Source of the DNA: Prauserella marina
GTDB lineage: Bacteria > Actinomycetota > Actinomycetes > Mycobacteriales > Pseudonocardiaceae
NCBI RefSeq assembly: GCF_002240355.1
Contig: NZ_CP016353.1
Coordinates: 4,204,501-4,268,500 of the forward strand
Direction of reading: 5' to 3'
Length of the DNA stretch: 64,000 bases
The notes beneath the pieces were generated by a model. It was not told the DNA's origin, did not search any database, and worked only from the letters and a program-made list of their open reading frames with translations. A program made the position numbers and the translations under genes. Below, in pieces: positions 49,846-61,363 of this stretch; positions within the stretch are counted from its first letter, which is position 1, and every line of letters starts with the position of its first letter.

Positions 49846-50646
49846 CTACAACGTGTCCGACGCGGCCGCGCGCAACGTGCCCGACCCGCCGCCGACGGAC
49901 ACCACGCCCAGCGCCAGCAGCTCGTCGAACGCCGCGTCCGCGGCCAGTTCCCTCACCTGCACCTGGTAGCGCGGCGTCGTCCGGTACGTGCCGCCCTGCT
50001 CGGCACTGACCTGCACAAGAAACCCCTGCTCGGCGAGGAACCGCAGCGCCCTTGCCACCATGCCCCTCGTCGTGTCCGAGGCCAGCCTTCCGTCCTTCGT
50101 CGCAGCGGCGGCCGGTCTGCGGGCGTAGGCTCGCCACGCCTGTTCGAGTTCCGGCGCGTCGGCGAGCGGGTCGCTGTTGGTCTCGGCGCCCGCCGCCCGC
50201 TCGTCCAGGATGCGGCACGCCTCCCTGACCACTCCGTCCACCTGCTCGACGCTGACCCTGCCGATGTAGGTGTCGTTGGCGAGGTCGTCCGGCCTCGGAT
50301 ACCCCAGCGCCGCGGTGGCGAGATGGATCAGCCCGTGCAGCACCTTCTCGGTGTCGCGCCGCTCCCTGATCTTGCTCTGCCTCGCATAGCTGTCCATCTT
50401 GATCTCGAAGATCGACTCGTCGGTCGCGGCCAGCACGGCGCCCGCCTGTGCGCTGACCTCCAGCACCAGCAACCCCAGCCCGGCCGCGACCGCGTGCGTC
50501 AACTGCTTGAACGCACTGTCCTCCCCGTACCTGCGCACGAGCTCGCCGTAGACGACGTCCCTGCCGGGAAGGAGTTTCGGGCGCATCCCGAACGAGATGA
50601 GCCTCGCCGCCGCTTCCGCGTCGGCCGAACTGTGCGCGACGCTCAC
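49846..50646 (-). CDS. MukE/MksE/JetB-like accessory subunit of the SMC operon
   Basis: 266 residues, soluble, no known motif. It is mainly helical with a probable winged-helix end (GMVARALRFLAEQGFLVQVS followed by a TYRTTPRYQVQVREL beta-wing). A central IFEIKMDSYARQSKIRERRDTEKVLHGLIHLATAALGYP part looks conserved. The GTG start overlaps the upstream stop and has GGAGGAGG just before it, so translation is strongly coupled. Size, fold impression and position between the putative kleisin and the SMC ATPase fit the MukE/JetB slot; this is inference. Confidence 0.6.
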   Translation of the reverse strand: MSVAHSSADAEAAARLISFGMRPKLLPGRDVVYGELVRRYGEDSAFKQLTHAVAAGLGLLVLEVSAQAGAVLAATDESIFEIKMDSYARQSKIRERRDTEKVLHGLIHLATAALGYPRPDDLANDTYIGRVSVEQVDGVVREACRILDERAAGAETNSDPLADAPELEQAWRAYARRPAAAATKDGRLASDTTRGMVARALRFLAEQGFLVQVSAEQGGTYRTTPRYQVQVRELAADAAFDELLALGVVSVGGGSGTLRAAASDTL

Positions 50647-52121
50647 GCGACCTCCTCCGTAGTGCTTTCCAGCTGGCGGACGCCCGCCGCCATCAGCAGC
50701 AGATCGGCACCACCGAACTCGGGGTCGGCCAGCTGCGTCCCGTCGTCGAAGGCGACGAGGACCCGGTGTTGCGCCTGCCGCAGCGCGGCACCCACCTCGG
50801 GACCGTAGGCGTGCAGTGCCCGCAACGCCACGAGCCTCGCCACGCCTGGGTCGCTCTGCCTGGCCTCGGCCAGCAGCCCCGACAACCTTCTCGGTACCTC
50901 TGGCAAGTCGAGCAGTTCGTCGGCGATCCGCCACTGCTCGTCGCTGTAGCTGTCGGTGTCCTCGGCGGGCATCAGCTCCGGCTCCGGCACCTCGCCGACC
51001 ACCTGGTCCCGCTCGGGAACGGGCCGCAGCAGCAGCGACACCAGCGAAGGCAACGAGGGCACGACGGGCACCGCGATCCCGGTGACCGCGTGGAAGAACG
51101 CCCGCGTCGGCGGGCCCGCGTCGGCGAGCGGCAACTCCAGCGCCGGGGTCAGCAGCTGGCCGAAGAGGTCGATCGCGGCCCGCTGCGGCGGCCCGGAGAA
51201 CTGCTGCCGGTCCTGTTCGGCGCGGAACACCGCGCCCGCGGCCTGCAACCTCGACTGGAGCTGGGTGTGCCGCCTGATGCAGTCACCCACGATGTCGACG
51301 AGCTCGGCGGCCCTGCGCTTGTGATCGGGATCCTCCGCCTCGTCCCTCGCGGCGGTGATGTTCTTCAGGATCGCGGTCTCCGACCTGAACCGGGACTCGA
51401 TGTGCGACAGCGCCGAGTCCAGCAGCTCGGGTACCTCACGCTCCCAGTCGACCGACCGCACGTCCCTTCTGGTCGCGTCGAGCTTGGCGCGCAACGTCTC
51501 CCCGTACTGCACCGTGCGGTACCTGGCCTGCTCGGCGGCCAGCTTCGCGTCGGCGAGCCGGCCCCTGCTGATCAGGTTCTCCAGCTTCACCTCGGCGGCG
51601 ATCTGGGCGGATTCGACATCCGTGTCCAAGGCTCCGACCAGCACGTTGATGGCCTCGTCCGTGGCGCGCAGGTACACCTCGCCGTGTGGCGCGGCCAACT
51701 CGACGAGCAGCTTGAAGTCGAAGGTCCGCCGCCGGTACCGGCCGTCGGCGTCGACCGCGCCGTACACCCTGCGGAAACCCCGGTCGGTGGTGCCGACGTT
51801 GATCAGGTTGTCGAGCACCCATTTGGCGACCTGCGTGTGCTCGATGACCGTGCGATTCGGCGCCTGCGCCGCGATGAACGGCAACAGCCGGTTCACCACC
51901 TGCTGGTGATCGGCGCCGGTGTCGAAGTCCATCGCGATGGTGACCTGATCGATCGTGTGCAGCGCGATCTCCGCCATCTGGTAGATCGTCGCCTCAGCCC
52001 AGTCCAGCTTGCCCTTCCTCGCGTCGAGGTCGTGCAGCGGCGCCGTGCAGGCGAGAGCCTTCAGCCTGCGGGCAAGCCCCTCGTCGGGGTCGGCCAGGCC
52101 ACCACGGTCGTCTACTCGCAC
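50643..52121 (-). CDS. MukF/MksF/JetA-like putative kleisin subunit
   Basis: About 492 residues, first gene of the SMC operon. The N-terminus (about 30-150) looks like a winged-helix dimer domain (VVNRLLPFIAAQ, WVLDNLINVGTTDRGFRRVYG). The middle (about 180-310) is long helices with charged heptads, and the C-terminus (about 400-490) is a second small helical domain. This matches the WHD-helix-WHD plan of MukF-type kleisins, without clear sequence motifs. GTG 52121 is preferred over TTG 52130 because a TAACCT -10 box lies 8 nt upstream. It overlaps the next gene by 4 bp. Confidence 0.6.
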   Translation of the reverse strand: MRVDDRGGLADPDEGLARRLKALACTAPLHDLDARKGKLDWAEATIYQMAEIALHTIDQVTIAMDFDTGADHQQVVNRLLPFIAAQAPNRTVIEHTQVAKWVLDNLINVGTTDRGFRRVYGAVDADGRYRRRTFDFKLLVELAAPHGEVYLRATDEAINVLVGALDTDVESAQIAAEVKLENLISRGRLADAKLAAEQARYRTVQYGETLRAKLDATRRDVRSVDWEREVPELLDSALSHIESRFRSETAILKNITAARDEAEDPDHKRRAAELVDIVGDCIRRHTQLQSRLQAAGAVFRAEQDRQQFSGPPQRAAIDLFGQLLTPALELPLADAGPPTRAFFHAVTGIAVPVVPSLPSLVSLLLRPVPERDQVVGEVPEPELMPAEDTDSYSDEQWRIADELLDLPEVPRRLSGLLAEARQSDPGVARLVALRALHAYGPEVGAALRQAQHRVLVAFDDGTQLADPEFGGADLLLMAAGVRQLESTTEEVA

Positions 52122-52129
52122 AGCGCGCA

Positions 52130-52135
52130 AGGTTA
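52130..52135 (-). promoter_or_regulatory. -10 box of the SMC-like operon
   Basis: TAACCT ends 8 nt before GTG 52121, implying a leaderless or nearly leaderless transcript for the three-gene operon. A divergent -10 lies about 35 nt away at 52171-52176. Confidence 0.5.
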
Positions 52136-52170
52136 GTCGGCCGTACCCGGTAGGCGCGCGGCAAGGCCGG

Positions 52171-52176
52171 TAGCGT
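52171..52176 (+). promoter_or_regulatory. -10 box of a leaderless promoter for the PPOX-type gene
   Basis: TAGCGT is followed by 7 nt and ATG 52184. The alternative GTG 52175 would overlap the box itself. Confidence 0.55.
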
Positions 52177-52183
52177 GCCGATC

Positions 52184-52621
52184 ATGCATGAGATGACGCG
52201 AGACGAATGGTGGTCCTTCGCCGGTTCCGGGACGCTGACCGGCAAGCTGGGCGTCGTGCGGGCCGACGGTTCCCCGCACGTCACCCCGGTGTGGTTCGTG
52301 CTCAACGAGGGACCGGACGGCGACGAGATCATCTTCAACACCGGCGCGGACACCGTGAAGGGCAAGGCCCTGCGGCGAGACCCCCGCATTTCCTTCGCCG
52401 TCGACAACCAGACCCCGCCCTACTCCTACGTGCAGTTCACGGCCGAAGCCACCCTGTCGGAGGACGTGGACGAGATGCTGCCGTGGGCAACCGCGATCGG
52501 CGGAAGGTACATGGGCGAGGACAACGCCGAGGTGTTCGGCAAGCGCAACGCCGTCGCGGGCGAACTTCTCGTCAGGGCGAGGATCACGAAGGTCGTCGCC
52601 CACGCCGAACTGGCCGACTGA
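52184..52621 (+). CDS. PPOX-class F420/FMN-dependent oxidoreductase
   Basis: A 145-residue split-barrel flavin/deazaflavin enzyme. Typical segments are GKLGVVRADGSPHVTPVWFVL, FNTGADTVKGKALRRDPRISFAVDN and a C-terminal LLVRARITKVVA strand. The KGKALRRDPR region is the phosphate/F420-contact stretch seen in the PPOX F420 group. F420 use is likely in an actinomycete but not proven. Single gene, divergent from the SMC operon. Confidence 0.85.
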   Translation: MHEMTRDEWWSFAGSGTLTGKLGVVRADGSPHVTPVWFVLNEGPDGDEIIFNTGADTVKGKALRRDPRISFAVDNQTPPYSYVQFTAEATLSEDVDEMLPWATAIGGRYMGEDNAEVFGKRNAVAGELLVRARITKVVAHAELAD

Positions 52622-52639
52622 CCGCCCCGCCCCTCCGCT

Positions 52640-52666
52640 GGCCCGGCGGTCTCCGCTCACCGGGCC
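52640..52666. terminator. Hairpin between convergent PPOX-type gene and whiA
   Basis: GGCCCGG (52640-52646) pairs with CCGGGCC (52660-52666) across a 13-nt loop, in an 82-nt gap between convergent stops. Confidence 0.5.
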
Positions 52667-52703
52667 ACTGGGGGCGAGCGGAGCCCCGCCCGGTACCACG
52701 CGG

Positions 52704-53690
52704 TCAGACTTCCTCTTCGAGCATGTCCGCGGTGACGGCCGACTCCGTATCGGGAAGGCCCAGGTCCTTCGCCCGCTTGTCGGCCATGGCGAGCAGTCTG
52801 CGGATCCGCCCCGCGACCGCGTCCTTCGTCATCGGCGGATCGGAGATCTGGCCGAGCTCCTCAAGCGAAGCCTGGCGGTTGGTCAGCCGCAGCTTGCCGG
52901 CGGCGAGCAGGTGATCGGGAGCGGTGTCACCAAGGATCTCCATGGCCCGCTCGACCCTCGCCGCCGCGGCGACCGCCGCCCGCGCCGAGCGGCGCAGGTT
53001 CGCGTCGTCGAAGTTGGCGAGCCGGTTGGCCGTCGCCCGCACCTCGCGGCGCATCCGGCGCTCTTCCCACGCCATGACGCTCTCGTGGGCACCGAGCCGG
53101 GTCAGCAGCGCGCCGATGGCGTCGCCGTCGCGCACCACGACCCGGTCCGCTCCTCGCACCTCGCGCGACTTCGCCTGGATCCCGAGCCTGCGGGCCGCCC
53201 CCACCAGCGCCAGCGCGGCCTCCGGACCGGGGCAGGTCACCTCCAGCGACGACGAACGCCCCGGCTCGGTCAGCGAACCGTGCGCGAGGAAAGCCCCCCG
53301 CCACGCCGCCTCGGCGTCGGCGAGGCCACCGGAAACGACAGCGGCCGGAAGGCCACGCACCGGCCTGCCCCGCTGATCGATGAGACCGGTCTGCCGGGCG
53401 AGCCCCTCACCGTCCTTGACCACCCTCACCACGTAGCGAGTGCCCTTGCGAAGCCCGCCCGAGGTGATCATGTGCACGTCGGAGGAGTGCCCGTACAGGT
53501 CGTAGATCTCCTTGCGCAGCCTGCGCGCCACCGAGCCGGTGTCCAGTTCCGCCTCGACGACGACCCTGCCGCCGACGATGTGCAGTCCTCCCGCGAAGCG
53601 CAGCATCGACGACACCTCGGACCGCCGAGGCCCGACCTTCGTGATCTCCAGCCTGCTCAGCTCGTCCTTGACCGCTGAGGTCATGGCCAT
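52704..53690 (-). CDS. whiA: Sporulation/cell-division regulator WhiA
   Basis: 328 residues. The N-terminal two-thirds is a degenerate LAGLIDADG homing-endonuclease fold ([39 protein letters not shown]). The C-terminal helix-turn-helix contains [16 protein letters not shown] and [19 protein letters not shown]. In Streptomyces WhiA acts with WhiB on division genes. Its start overlaps the yvcK stop by 10 bp. Last gene of uvrC-rapZ-yvcK-whiA. Confidence 0.97.
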   Translation of the reverse strand: MAMTSAVKDELSRLEITKVGPRRSEVSSMLRFAGGLHIVGGRVVVEAELDTGSVARRLRKEIYDLYGHSSDVHMITSGGLRKGTRYVVRVVKDGEGLARQTGLIDQRGRPVRGLPAAVVSGGLADAEAAWRGAFLAHGSLTEPGRSSSLEVTCPGPEAALALVGAARRLGIQAKSREVRGADRVVVRDGDAIGALLTRLGAHESVMAWEERRMRREVRATANRLANFDDANLRRSARAAVAAAARVERAMEILGDTAPDHLLAAGKLRLTNRQASLEELGQISDPPMTKDAVAGRIRRLLAMADKRAKDLGLPDTESAVTADMLEEEV

Positions 53691-54664
53691 TGGTTCCCCT
53701 CCCTGTCGCTCTCGGTCAGACCGAGAGCTTCTCGCACACAGCCGGCAAGGGCATCCGGATCGTGCCGCCCCGCCACGCCGGGGTCGGCGATCGTAGCCAG
53801 ATGCGCCCGCCCACCCAGTTCCGCCGCGGCACGGCGCAGTCTCGCGGGCGTCGGCACGGAATCGCGATCCGCGATCACGGCGTCGACCCTGAGCTGGGGA
53901 GCGTGCTCGAAGAGTACGTCCAGGTGCCGTTCGGGTGAGAAACCAGCCGTCTCACCCGGCTGAGGGACAAGATTGAGGATCACGACCTTCGTCGCCGCCG
54001 TACGCACGAGCGCGTCGGCCAGTCCGGGAACCAGCAGGTGCGGAAGCACGCTCGTGAACCACGATCCGGGCCCGAGAAACACCACATCGGCTGACAGGAC
54101 GGCGTCGACCGCGTCCGCGCACGCACGCGGCGGCTGCCCCGCGCGGGCGGGCGACCGCAACGTGATACGGCGAACCTGCCCCGGGGTGCTGGCGACGGCG
54201 ACCTGTCCGTGAATCCGGCTGACCTTCCCATTCTCAAGACCGGTCACCTCGGCCTCGATCTCCAGCGGCTCCGTCGACATCGGCAGCACCCTGCCCGTGA
54301 TGCCCAGCAGCCTCGCCGCCTCGTCAAGTCCGGCCACCGGATCGCCGAGTACCTCGAACAGCCCCGCCAGCAACAGATTCCCCACCGCGTGCCCGGTGAG
54401 CGCCCCCGTGCCGCCGAAGCGGTGCTGGAACACCTCCGCCCACAGCGTGCCGCCATCCTCGGCCGCCGCGAGCGCGGCCAGCGCCTGGCGCAGATCCCCC
54501 GGCGGCAACAGGCCCAGCTCACGGCGCAGCCGGCCGGAAGAACCACCGTCGTCGGCGACGGTCACCACCGCGGTCACCTCGGCGGTGATCCGCCGCAACG
54601 CGGTGAGCGTCGCGTGCAGCCCGTGCCCGCCTCCGAGGGCGACCGCCCGCATCGCGCGACTCAC
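53681..54664 (-). CDS. yvcK: YvcK/CofD-like UDP-sugar-binding gluconeogenesis factor
   Basis: 327 residues. The N-terminal nucleotide-binding loop [16 protein letters not shown] is followed by [18 protein letters not shown], and by [19 protein letters not shown] in the second half, all family-typical. YvcK (CuvA in mycobacteria) binds UDP-sugars and coordinates peptidoglycan supply with carbon status. The GTG start overlaps the rapZ stop (GTGA). Confidence 0.95.
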   Translation of the reverse strand: MSRAMRAVALGGGHGLHATLTALRRITAEVTAVVTVADDGGSSGRLRRELGLLPPGDLRQALAALAAAEDGGTLWAEVFQHRFGGTGALTGHAVGNLLLAGLFEVLGDPVAGLDEAARLLGITGRVLPMSTEPLEIEAEVTGLENGKVSRIHGQVAVASTPGQVRRITLRSPARAGQPPRACADAVDAVLSADVVFLGPGSWFTSVLPHLLVPGLADALVRTAATKVVILNLVPQPGETAGFSPERHLDVLFEHAPQLRVDAVIADRDSVPTPARLRRAAAELGGRAHLATIADPGVAGRHDPDALAGCVREALGLTESDREGNQWP

Positions 54665-55545
54665 TCCCTGCCCAGGTCCCTGTGCACCACCTTCACAGCC
54701 ATACCATCCTCTTTGGACAATCGGGCCGCCAGCTCTTCGGAAATGGCCACACTGCGGTGTTTCCCTCCGGTGCAGCCGACCGCGAGGGTCAGGTAACGCT
54801 TGCCCTCCCTGCGATATCCCGCGCCGATCAGGCGCAGCAATTCCTGGTAGCGCTCAAGAAACTCCTCGGCGCCCTCCTGGGTCAGCACGTAGTTGCGCAC
54901 GTCGCCATCGAGGCCGCTGTGGTCGCGCAACTCCGGAATCCAGAACGGGTTGGGCAGGAATCGCACGTCCATCACGAGGTCGGAATCCATGGGGAGACCG
55001 TACTTGTATCCGAACGACAGCACCGTGACCCTCGTCTGCGCGCTGGCCTCCGAGCCGAACGCGTCCTCGATTTTCGCGCGAAGGTCGTGGACCGACAGCG
55101 CCGAGGTGTCGAGCACGAGGTCGGCTTCCTCACGCAGCGAGGCCAGTAGCGCCCGCTCCGAGGTGATGCCGTCGACCAGCCGCCCGTCCCCCTGCATGGG
55201 GTGAGTGCGCCGCACCTGCTCGAACCTGCGGATCAGCACCGGGTCAGTCGCTTCGAGGAACAGCACCCTCGGCTTGTAGCCGCGCGCGTCCAGGTCCTTG
55301 ATCACCGAGGCCAGGTCGTCGGTGAAGGCGCGCGAACGCACGTCCATGACGACAGCGACCCTCGTGATCGCGCCCTGCGCCTGCGCCCCCAGCTCGACCA
55401 TCGTCGAGATCAGCTCCGGCGGCAGGTTGTCGACGACGAACCAGCCGAGATCCTCAAGGCATTTCGCCGCCGTGCTGCGTCCCGCCCCTGAAAGGCCGCT
55501 GACGACGGCGACCTCCATGCCTGTCCTGGCTTCTTCCTCGGTCAC
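54661..55545 (-). CDS. rapZ: RNase adapter/nucleotide-binding protein RapZ
   Basis: 294 residues. The P-loop GLSGAGRST (17-25) has Arg in place of the Walker A Lys, as often seen in actinobacterial members. Next are [12 protein letters not shown] and the C-terminal [16 protein letters not shown] phosphate-binding loop. In enterobacteria RapZ controls glmS through small RNAs; its target here is unknown. Start is GTG 55545, overlapping the uvrC stop, with ATG at codon 10 as an alternative. Confidence 0.95.
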   Translation of the reverse strand: MTEEEARTGMEVAVVSGLSGAGRSTAAKCLEDLGWFVVDNLPPELISTMVELGAQAQGAITRVAVVMDVRSRAFTDDLASVIKDLDARGYKPRVLFLEATDPVLIRRFEQVRRTHPMQGDGRLVDGITSERALLASLREEADLVLDTSALSVHDLRAKIEDAFGSEASAQTRVTVLSFGYKYGLPMDSDLVMDVRFLPNPFWIPELRDHSGLDGDVRNYVLTQEGAEEFLERYQELLRLIGAGYRREGKRYLTLAVGCTGGKHRSVAISEELAARLSKEDGMAVKVVHRDLGRE

Positions 55546-57527
55546 TCCCGTGACTCCCCTCGTTTCTCACTGTTGCCCCCGCCGAGCGCGGCATGCACCG
55601 CCTCCGCCGTGCGCTTGCCGAACCCCGGCACGGCCGAGATCTCGTCCACGCTCGCCTGCTTGAGCCGCTTCACCGAACCGAAGTGCTTGATCAGCGCGGT
55701 CTTGCGAGCCTGACCAAGCCCCGGAACCCCGTCCAGCGCGGACGCCTGCACCCGCTTCGACCGTTTCTGCCGGTGGTACTGGATGGCGAACCGGTGCGCC
55801 TCGTCGCGTACCCGTTGCAGAAGGTACAGCGCGTCGGAGGTGCGGGGCAGGATGACCGGGTCCGGGTCGACGGGCAGCCACACCTCTTCGAGCCGCTTGG
55901 CCAGTCCCACCACCGCGACGTCGGTGACGCCGAGGTCGGCGAGCACGTCGGCCGCGGCGGTCGCCTGCGGACCCGCGCCGTCGACGACCAGCAGGTTGGG
56001 CGGGTAGGCGAACTTACGCGGCTTCCCGGTTTCCGGGTCGATACCTGGCCGCTGGTCAGGCATCTCCTCTGGGACGTCGGCCTGCTCGGCCGACTCCGGC
56101 GCGGTTTCCTTGAGATAGCGGGAAAACCGGCGGCGGACGACCTCGGCGATCGCGGCGACGTCGCCCTCGGTGGCCGCCTCCCGCAACGCGAAGCGCCGGT
56201 ACTCCGACTTGCGCGCGACACCGTCCTCGAACACGACGAGGGAGGCGACGACGTCGCTGCCACTGATGTGACTGATGTCGACGCATTCGATGCGCAGCGG
56301 GGCGGAATCAAGCCCCAGATACTCCTGTAGCTCGGCCAGCGCGGCCGAACGGGCCGTCAGGTCACCTGCCCTGCGCAGCTTGTGCTGAGCGAACGCCTCT
56401 TTCGCGTTGCGGGCCACCGTCTCCGCGAGCGCCCTCTTGTCCCCGCGCTGCGCGACGCGCAGCCGCACCTTCGCCCCGCGCAGCTCCGACAGCCATTCGG
56501 TGAGCGCGTCGGCGTCCGGCGGCAGCTCGGGGACCAGCACCTCGCGCGGCACCGGCGAACCACCACCCGGCGCCTGCTCGGCCAGGTCGGCCTGCTCGGC
56601 GTAGAACTGGCTGAGGAATTGGGCGACCAGCGCCCGCACGTCCATGTCCTCGACCTTGTCGATCACCCAGCCGCGCTGGCCCCTGACCCTGCCGCCGCGC
56701 ACGTGGAACACCTGCACGGCGGCTTCGAGGTCGTCGTGGGCGAAGGCGATCACGTCGGCGTCGGTACCGTCGCCGAACACGACGGCCTGCTTCTCCATGG
56801 CCCTGCGCAACGCTCCGAGATCGTCGCGCAGCCGCGCGGCCCGCTCGAACTCCAGCGACTGCGACGCCGCCGCCATCTCCTTTTCCAGCCTGCGCATCAT
56901 GAGGTCGGTGCGGCCGGCGAGGAAGTCGCAGAAGTCCTCGACGATCTCGCGGTGCTCCTCGGCCGACACCCTGCCCACGCACGGCGCCGAGCACTTGTCG
57001 ATGTAGCCGAGCAGGCAGGGCCTCCCGATTTGCCCGTGCCTGCGGAAAACGCCCGTCGAACACGTTCTCGCCGGGAACACCCTCAGCAGCAGATCGAGGG
57101 TTTCGCGGATGGCCCACGCGTGGGCGTACGGCCCGAAATACCGGACCCCTTTCCTGCGGGGGCCTCGGTAGACGTGCAGCCTCGGAAACTCCTCGTTGAG
57201 GGTCACCGCCAGCACCGGATAGGACTTGTCGTCGCGGTAACGGACGTTGAACCGCGGATCGAACTCCTTGATCCAGTTGTATTCCAGTTGCAGCGCCTCG
57301 ACTTCGGTGCCGACGACCGTCCACTCGACACTCGCGGCCGTCGTCACCATCTGCCGCGTTCGCGGGTGAAGCCCGCTCAAGTCGGCGAAATACGAGTTCA
57401 GCCTCGCCCGCAGGGTCTTCGCCTTGCCGACGTAGATGACCCGCCTGGTGGCATCACGGAACTTGTACACGCCGGGCGCGTCGGGGATGCTGCCCGGCGA
57501 GGGGCGGTAGGTCGAGGGGTCAGCCAC
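55542..57527 (-). CDS. uvrC: Excinuclease ABC subunit C
   Basis: A 661-residue nuclease that makes both cuts in nucleotide excision repair. An N-terminal GIY-YIG domain ([30 protein letters not shown]) is followed by the Cys-containing [17 protein letters not shown] segment, a UVR motif near residue 215, the RNase H-like domain ([23 protein letters not shown]) and tandem helix-hairpin-helix motifs at the end ([23 protein letters not shown]). Head of the uvrC-rapZ-yvcK-whiA operon. Confidence 0.97.
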   Translation of the reverse strand: MADPSTYRPSPGSIPDAPGVYKFRDATRRVIYVGKAKTLRARLNSYFADLSGLHPRTRQMVTTAASVEWTVVGTEVEALQLEYNWIKEFDPRFNVRYRDDKSYPVLAVTLNEEFPRLHVYRGPRRKGVRYFGPYAHAWAIRETLDLLLRVFPARTCSTGVFRRHGQIGRPCLLGYIDKCSAPCVGRVSAEEHREIVEDFCDFLAGRTDLMMRRLEKEMAAASQSLEFERAARLRDDLGALRRAMEKQAVVFGDGTDADVIAFAHDDLEAAVQVFHVRGGRVRGQRGWVIDKVEDMDVRALVAQFLSQFYAEQADLAEQAPGGGSPVPREVLVPELPPDADALTEWLSELRGAKVRLRVAQRGDKRALAETVARNAKEAFAQHKLRRAGDLTARSAALAELQEYLGLDSAPLRIECVDISHISGSDVVASLVVFEDGVARKSEYRRFALREAATEGDVAAIAEVVRRRFSRYLKETAPESAEQADVPEEMPDQRPGIDPETGKPRKFAYPPNLLVVDGAGPQATAAADVLADLGVTDVAVVGLAKRLEEVWLPVDPDPVILPRTSDALYLLQRVRDEAHRFAIQYHRQKRSKRVQASALDGVPGLGQARKTALIKHFGSVKRLKQASVDEISAVPGFGKRTAEAVHAALGGGNSEKRGESRE

Positions 57528-57626
57528 CCTCCCAGCCTATGGCTCACCCCCGACAGTGGGGCCAGGTGGCCGATCACGCCGGGAACGAACGGCCCGCTCC
57601 GGCCAGAGGACTCACCAAACCCGAGC

Positions 57627-57644
57627 CGTATAGGACGTTATACG
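57627..57644. repeat. AT-rich inverted repeat CGTATA-N6-TATACG
   Basis: A perfect 6+6 inverted repeat with a 6-nt spacer, 27 nt before the xthA start. It stands out from the GC-rich background. It may be a promoter element and/or operator between divergent uvrC and xthA. Confidence 0.45.
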
Positions 57645-57670
57645 ACAGTCTGGTGTGTCATGGTCTCCCC

Positions 57671-58450
57671 ATGCGCATCGCCACCTGGAACGTCAACTCG
57701 GTCGGCGCCCGGCTGCCCCGGCTGCTGGCCTGGCTCGCCTCGGCCCAGCCGGACGTGCTGTGCCTGCAAGAACTCAAGTGCGCCGACGACGCGTTCCCGC
57801 ACGCCGAGATCGCCGAACTCGGCTACCAGGCGGCGACCTACGGAACGGGAAGGTGGAACGGCGTCGCCGTGCTCTCCCGCGTCGGCATCGCCGACGTCAC
57901 CCGCGGCCTCGTCGGCGAACCGGCATACGAACAGGCACACCAGCCGCGCGCGATCGGCGCGACCTGCGGCGGAGTCAGGCTGTGGTCGCTGTACGTCCCC
58001 AACGGAAGGGACCCCGGCCACCCCCACTACGCCTACAAGCTCGCCTGGCTCGACGCGCTGCGCGCCACCGTGCTCGCCGAATCGACCGGCGACCGGCCGT
58101 TCGCCATACTCGGGGACTTCAACATCGCGCCGACCGACGACGACGTATGGGACATCTCGCTGTTCACCGAATCGACCCACGTCACCGAGCCGGAGCGCAA
58201 AGCGCTGGCGACGCTGAGGGACGCGGGCCTGAGCGACGTGCCGCCGAGGGCGCTCAAATACGACCGGCCCTACACCTACTGGGACTACCGGCAGCTCGCC
58301 TTCCCCAAGAACAACGGCATGCGCATCGATCTGGTCTACGCCGACTCCGCGTTCGCCGCCGCCGTCACCGACGCCTACGTCGACCGCGAGGAACGCAAGG
58401 GCAAGGGCGCCTCCGACCACGCTCCCGTCGTCGTCGACCTCGCGAACTGA
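57671..58450 (+). CDS. xthA: Exodeoxyribonuclease III / AP endonuclease
   Basis: 259 residues of the EEP nuclease fold acting on abasic sites. Catalytic segments: ATWNVNSV at the start, CLQELKC (metal-binding Glu), YVPNGRD, GDFNIAPTDDDVWD, and the C-terminal SDHAPVVVDL with the catalytic His. ATG 57671 has no ribosome-binding site; a CATGGT element 6 nt upstream could be the -10 of a leaderless transcript. Divergent from uvrC, pairing two repair genes. Confidence 0.94.
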   Translation: MRIATWNVNSVGARLPRLLAWLASAQPDVLCLQELKCADDAFPHAEIAELGYQAATYGTGRWNGVAVLSRVGIADVTRGLVGEPAYEQAHQPRAIGATCGGVRLWSLYVPNGRDPGHPHYAYKLAWLDALRATVLAESTGDRPFAILGDFNIAPTDDDVWDISLFTESTHVTEPERKALATLRDAGLSDVPPRALKYDRPYTYWDYRQLAFPKNNGMRIDLVYADSAFAAAVTDAYVDREERKGKGASDHAPVVVDLAN

Positions 58451-58462
58451 GCCCCGTTCGGG

Positions 58463-60736
<2,274 letters not shown>

Positions 60737-60740
<4 letters not shown>

Positions 60741-61363
60741 GCGTCCTCCTTGCCCTCACCATTCTCCACCGCGGTGCCAGGAAGGTGGACAGCGGCCAGT
60801 TTCTCGACGTACTTCGCGAGCACGTCGACCTCGATGTTGACCAGATCCCCCGGCTCGGTCCGGCCAAGCGTCGTCAGCGCGAGCGTCGTCGGGATGAGCG
60901 CGATGGAGAACTCCTCCTTGTCGATGCCCGCGACCGTCAGCGACACCCCGTCGACCGCGATCGAGCCCTTTTCCACCACGTACCTGCCCAGTGTCGGCGG
61001 AAACGCGAAGTGAGTGAGCCCATCGGAATCCTTGGAAAGGAAGACCCCGGTTCCGTCGACGTGGCCCTGCATGACGTGCCCGCCGAACCGGCCGTCGGCG
61101 GCCATCGCGCGCTCAAGGTTGACCGTTTTCCCCCGCTCGGCCTTGCTCAGGCTCGACCGGCGCAGCGTTTCGTGCACCACGTCGACGGTGAAGCTCTCGC
61201 CGTCGACGTCGACGACCGTCAGGCACACGCCGCTCACCGCGATCGAGTCGCCGTGCTTGGCATCGGTGGTGACCAGCGGACCTCGTACCGTGAGCCGGGC
61301 CCCGTCGGGTAACCGCTCGACGCCGGTGATCTCGCCGAGCTCCTCGACAATGCCGGTGAACAA
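60737..61363 (-). CDS. ribE: Riboflavin synthase, alpha subunit type
   Basis: A 208-residue enzyme that dismutates lumazine to riboflavin, with two tandem lumazine-binding barrels (about 1-95 and 96-195). Hallmarks are [10 protein letters not shown] at the start, [12 protein letters not shown] in the first repeat and [12 protein letters not shown] in the second. Initiation is at TTG, directly after the ribD TAG. Homology requires this residue, and GAGGAGGG lies 7 nt upstream, so the rare start is firm. Confidence 0.96.

Noticed and set aside
47080-50808. A 1242-codon open frame on the plus strand opposite the SMC-like genes
   Set aside because: It mirrors the codon structure of the real minus-strand genes. 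The translation is Arg/Gly/Pro-rich with no motifs, a normal artefact of very high GC at third positions.
45397-52121. Naming the SMC operon as a complete Wadjet system
   Set aside because: No JetD-like gene adjoins it and the two small subunits lack recognisable Wadjet motifs. Only the general architecture matches.
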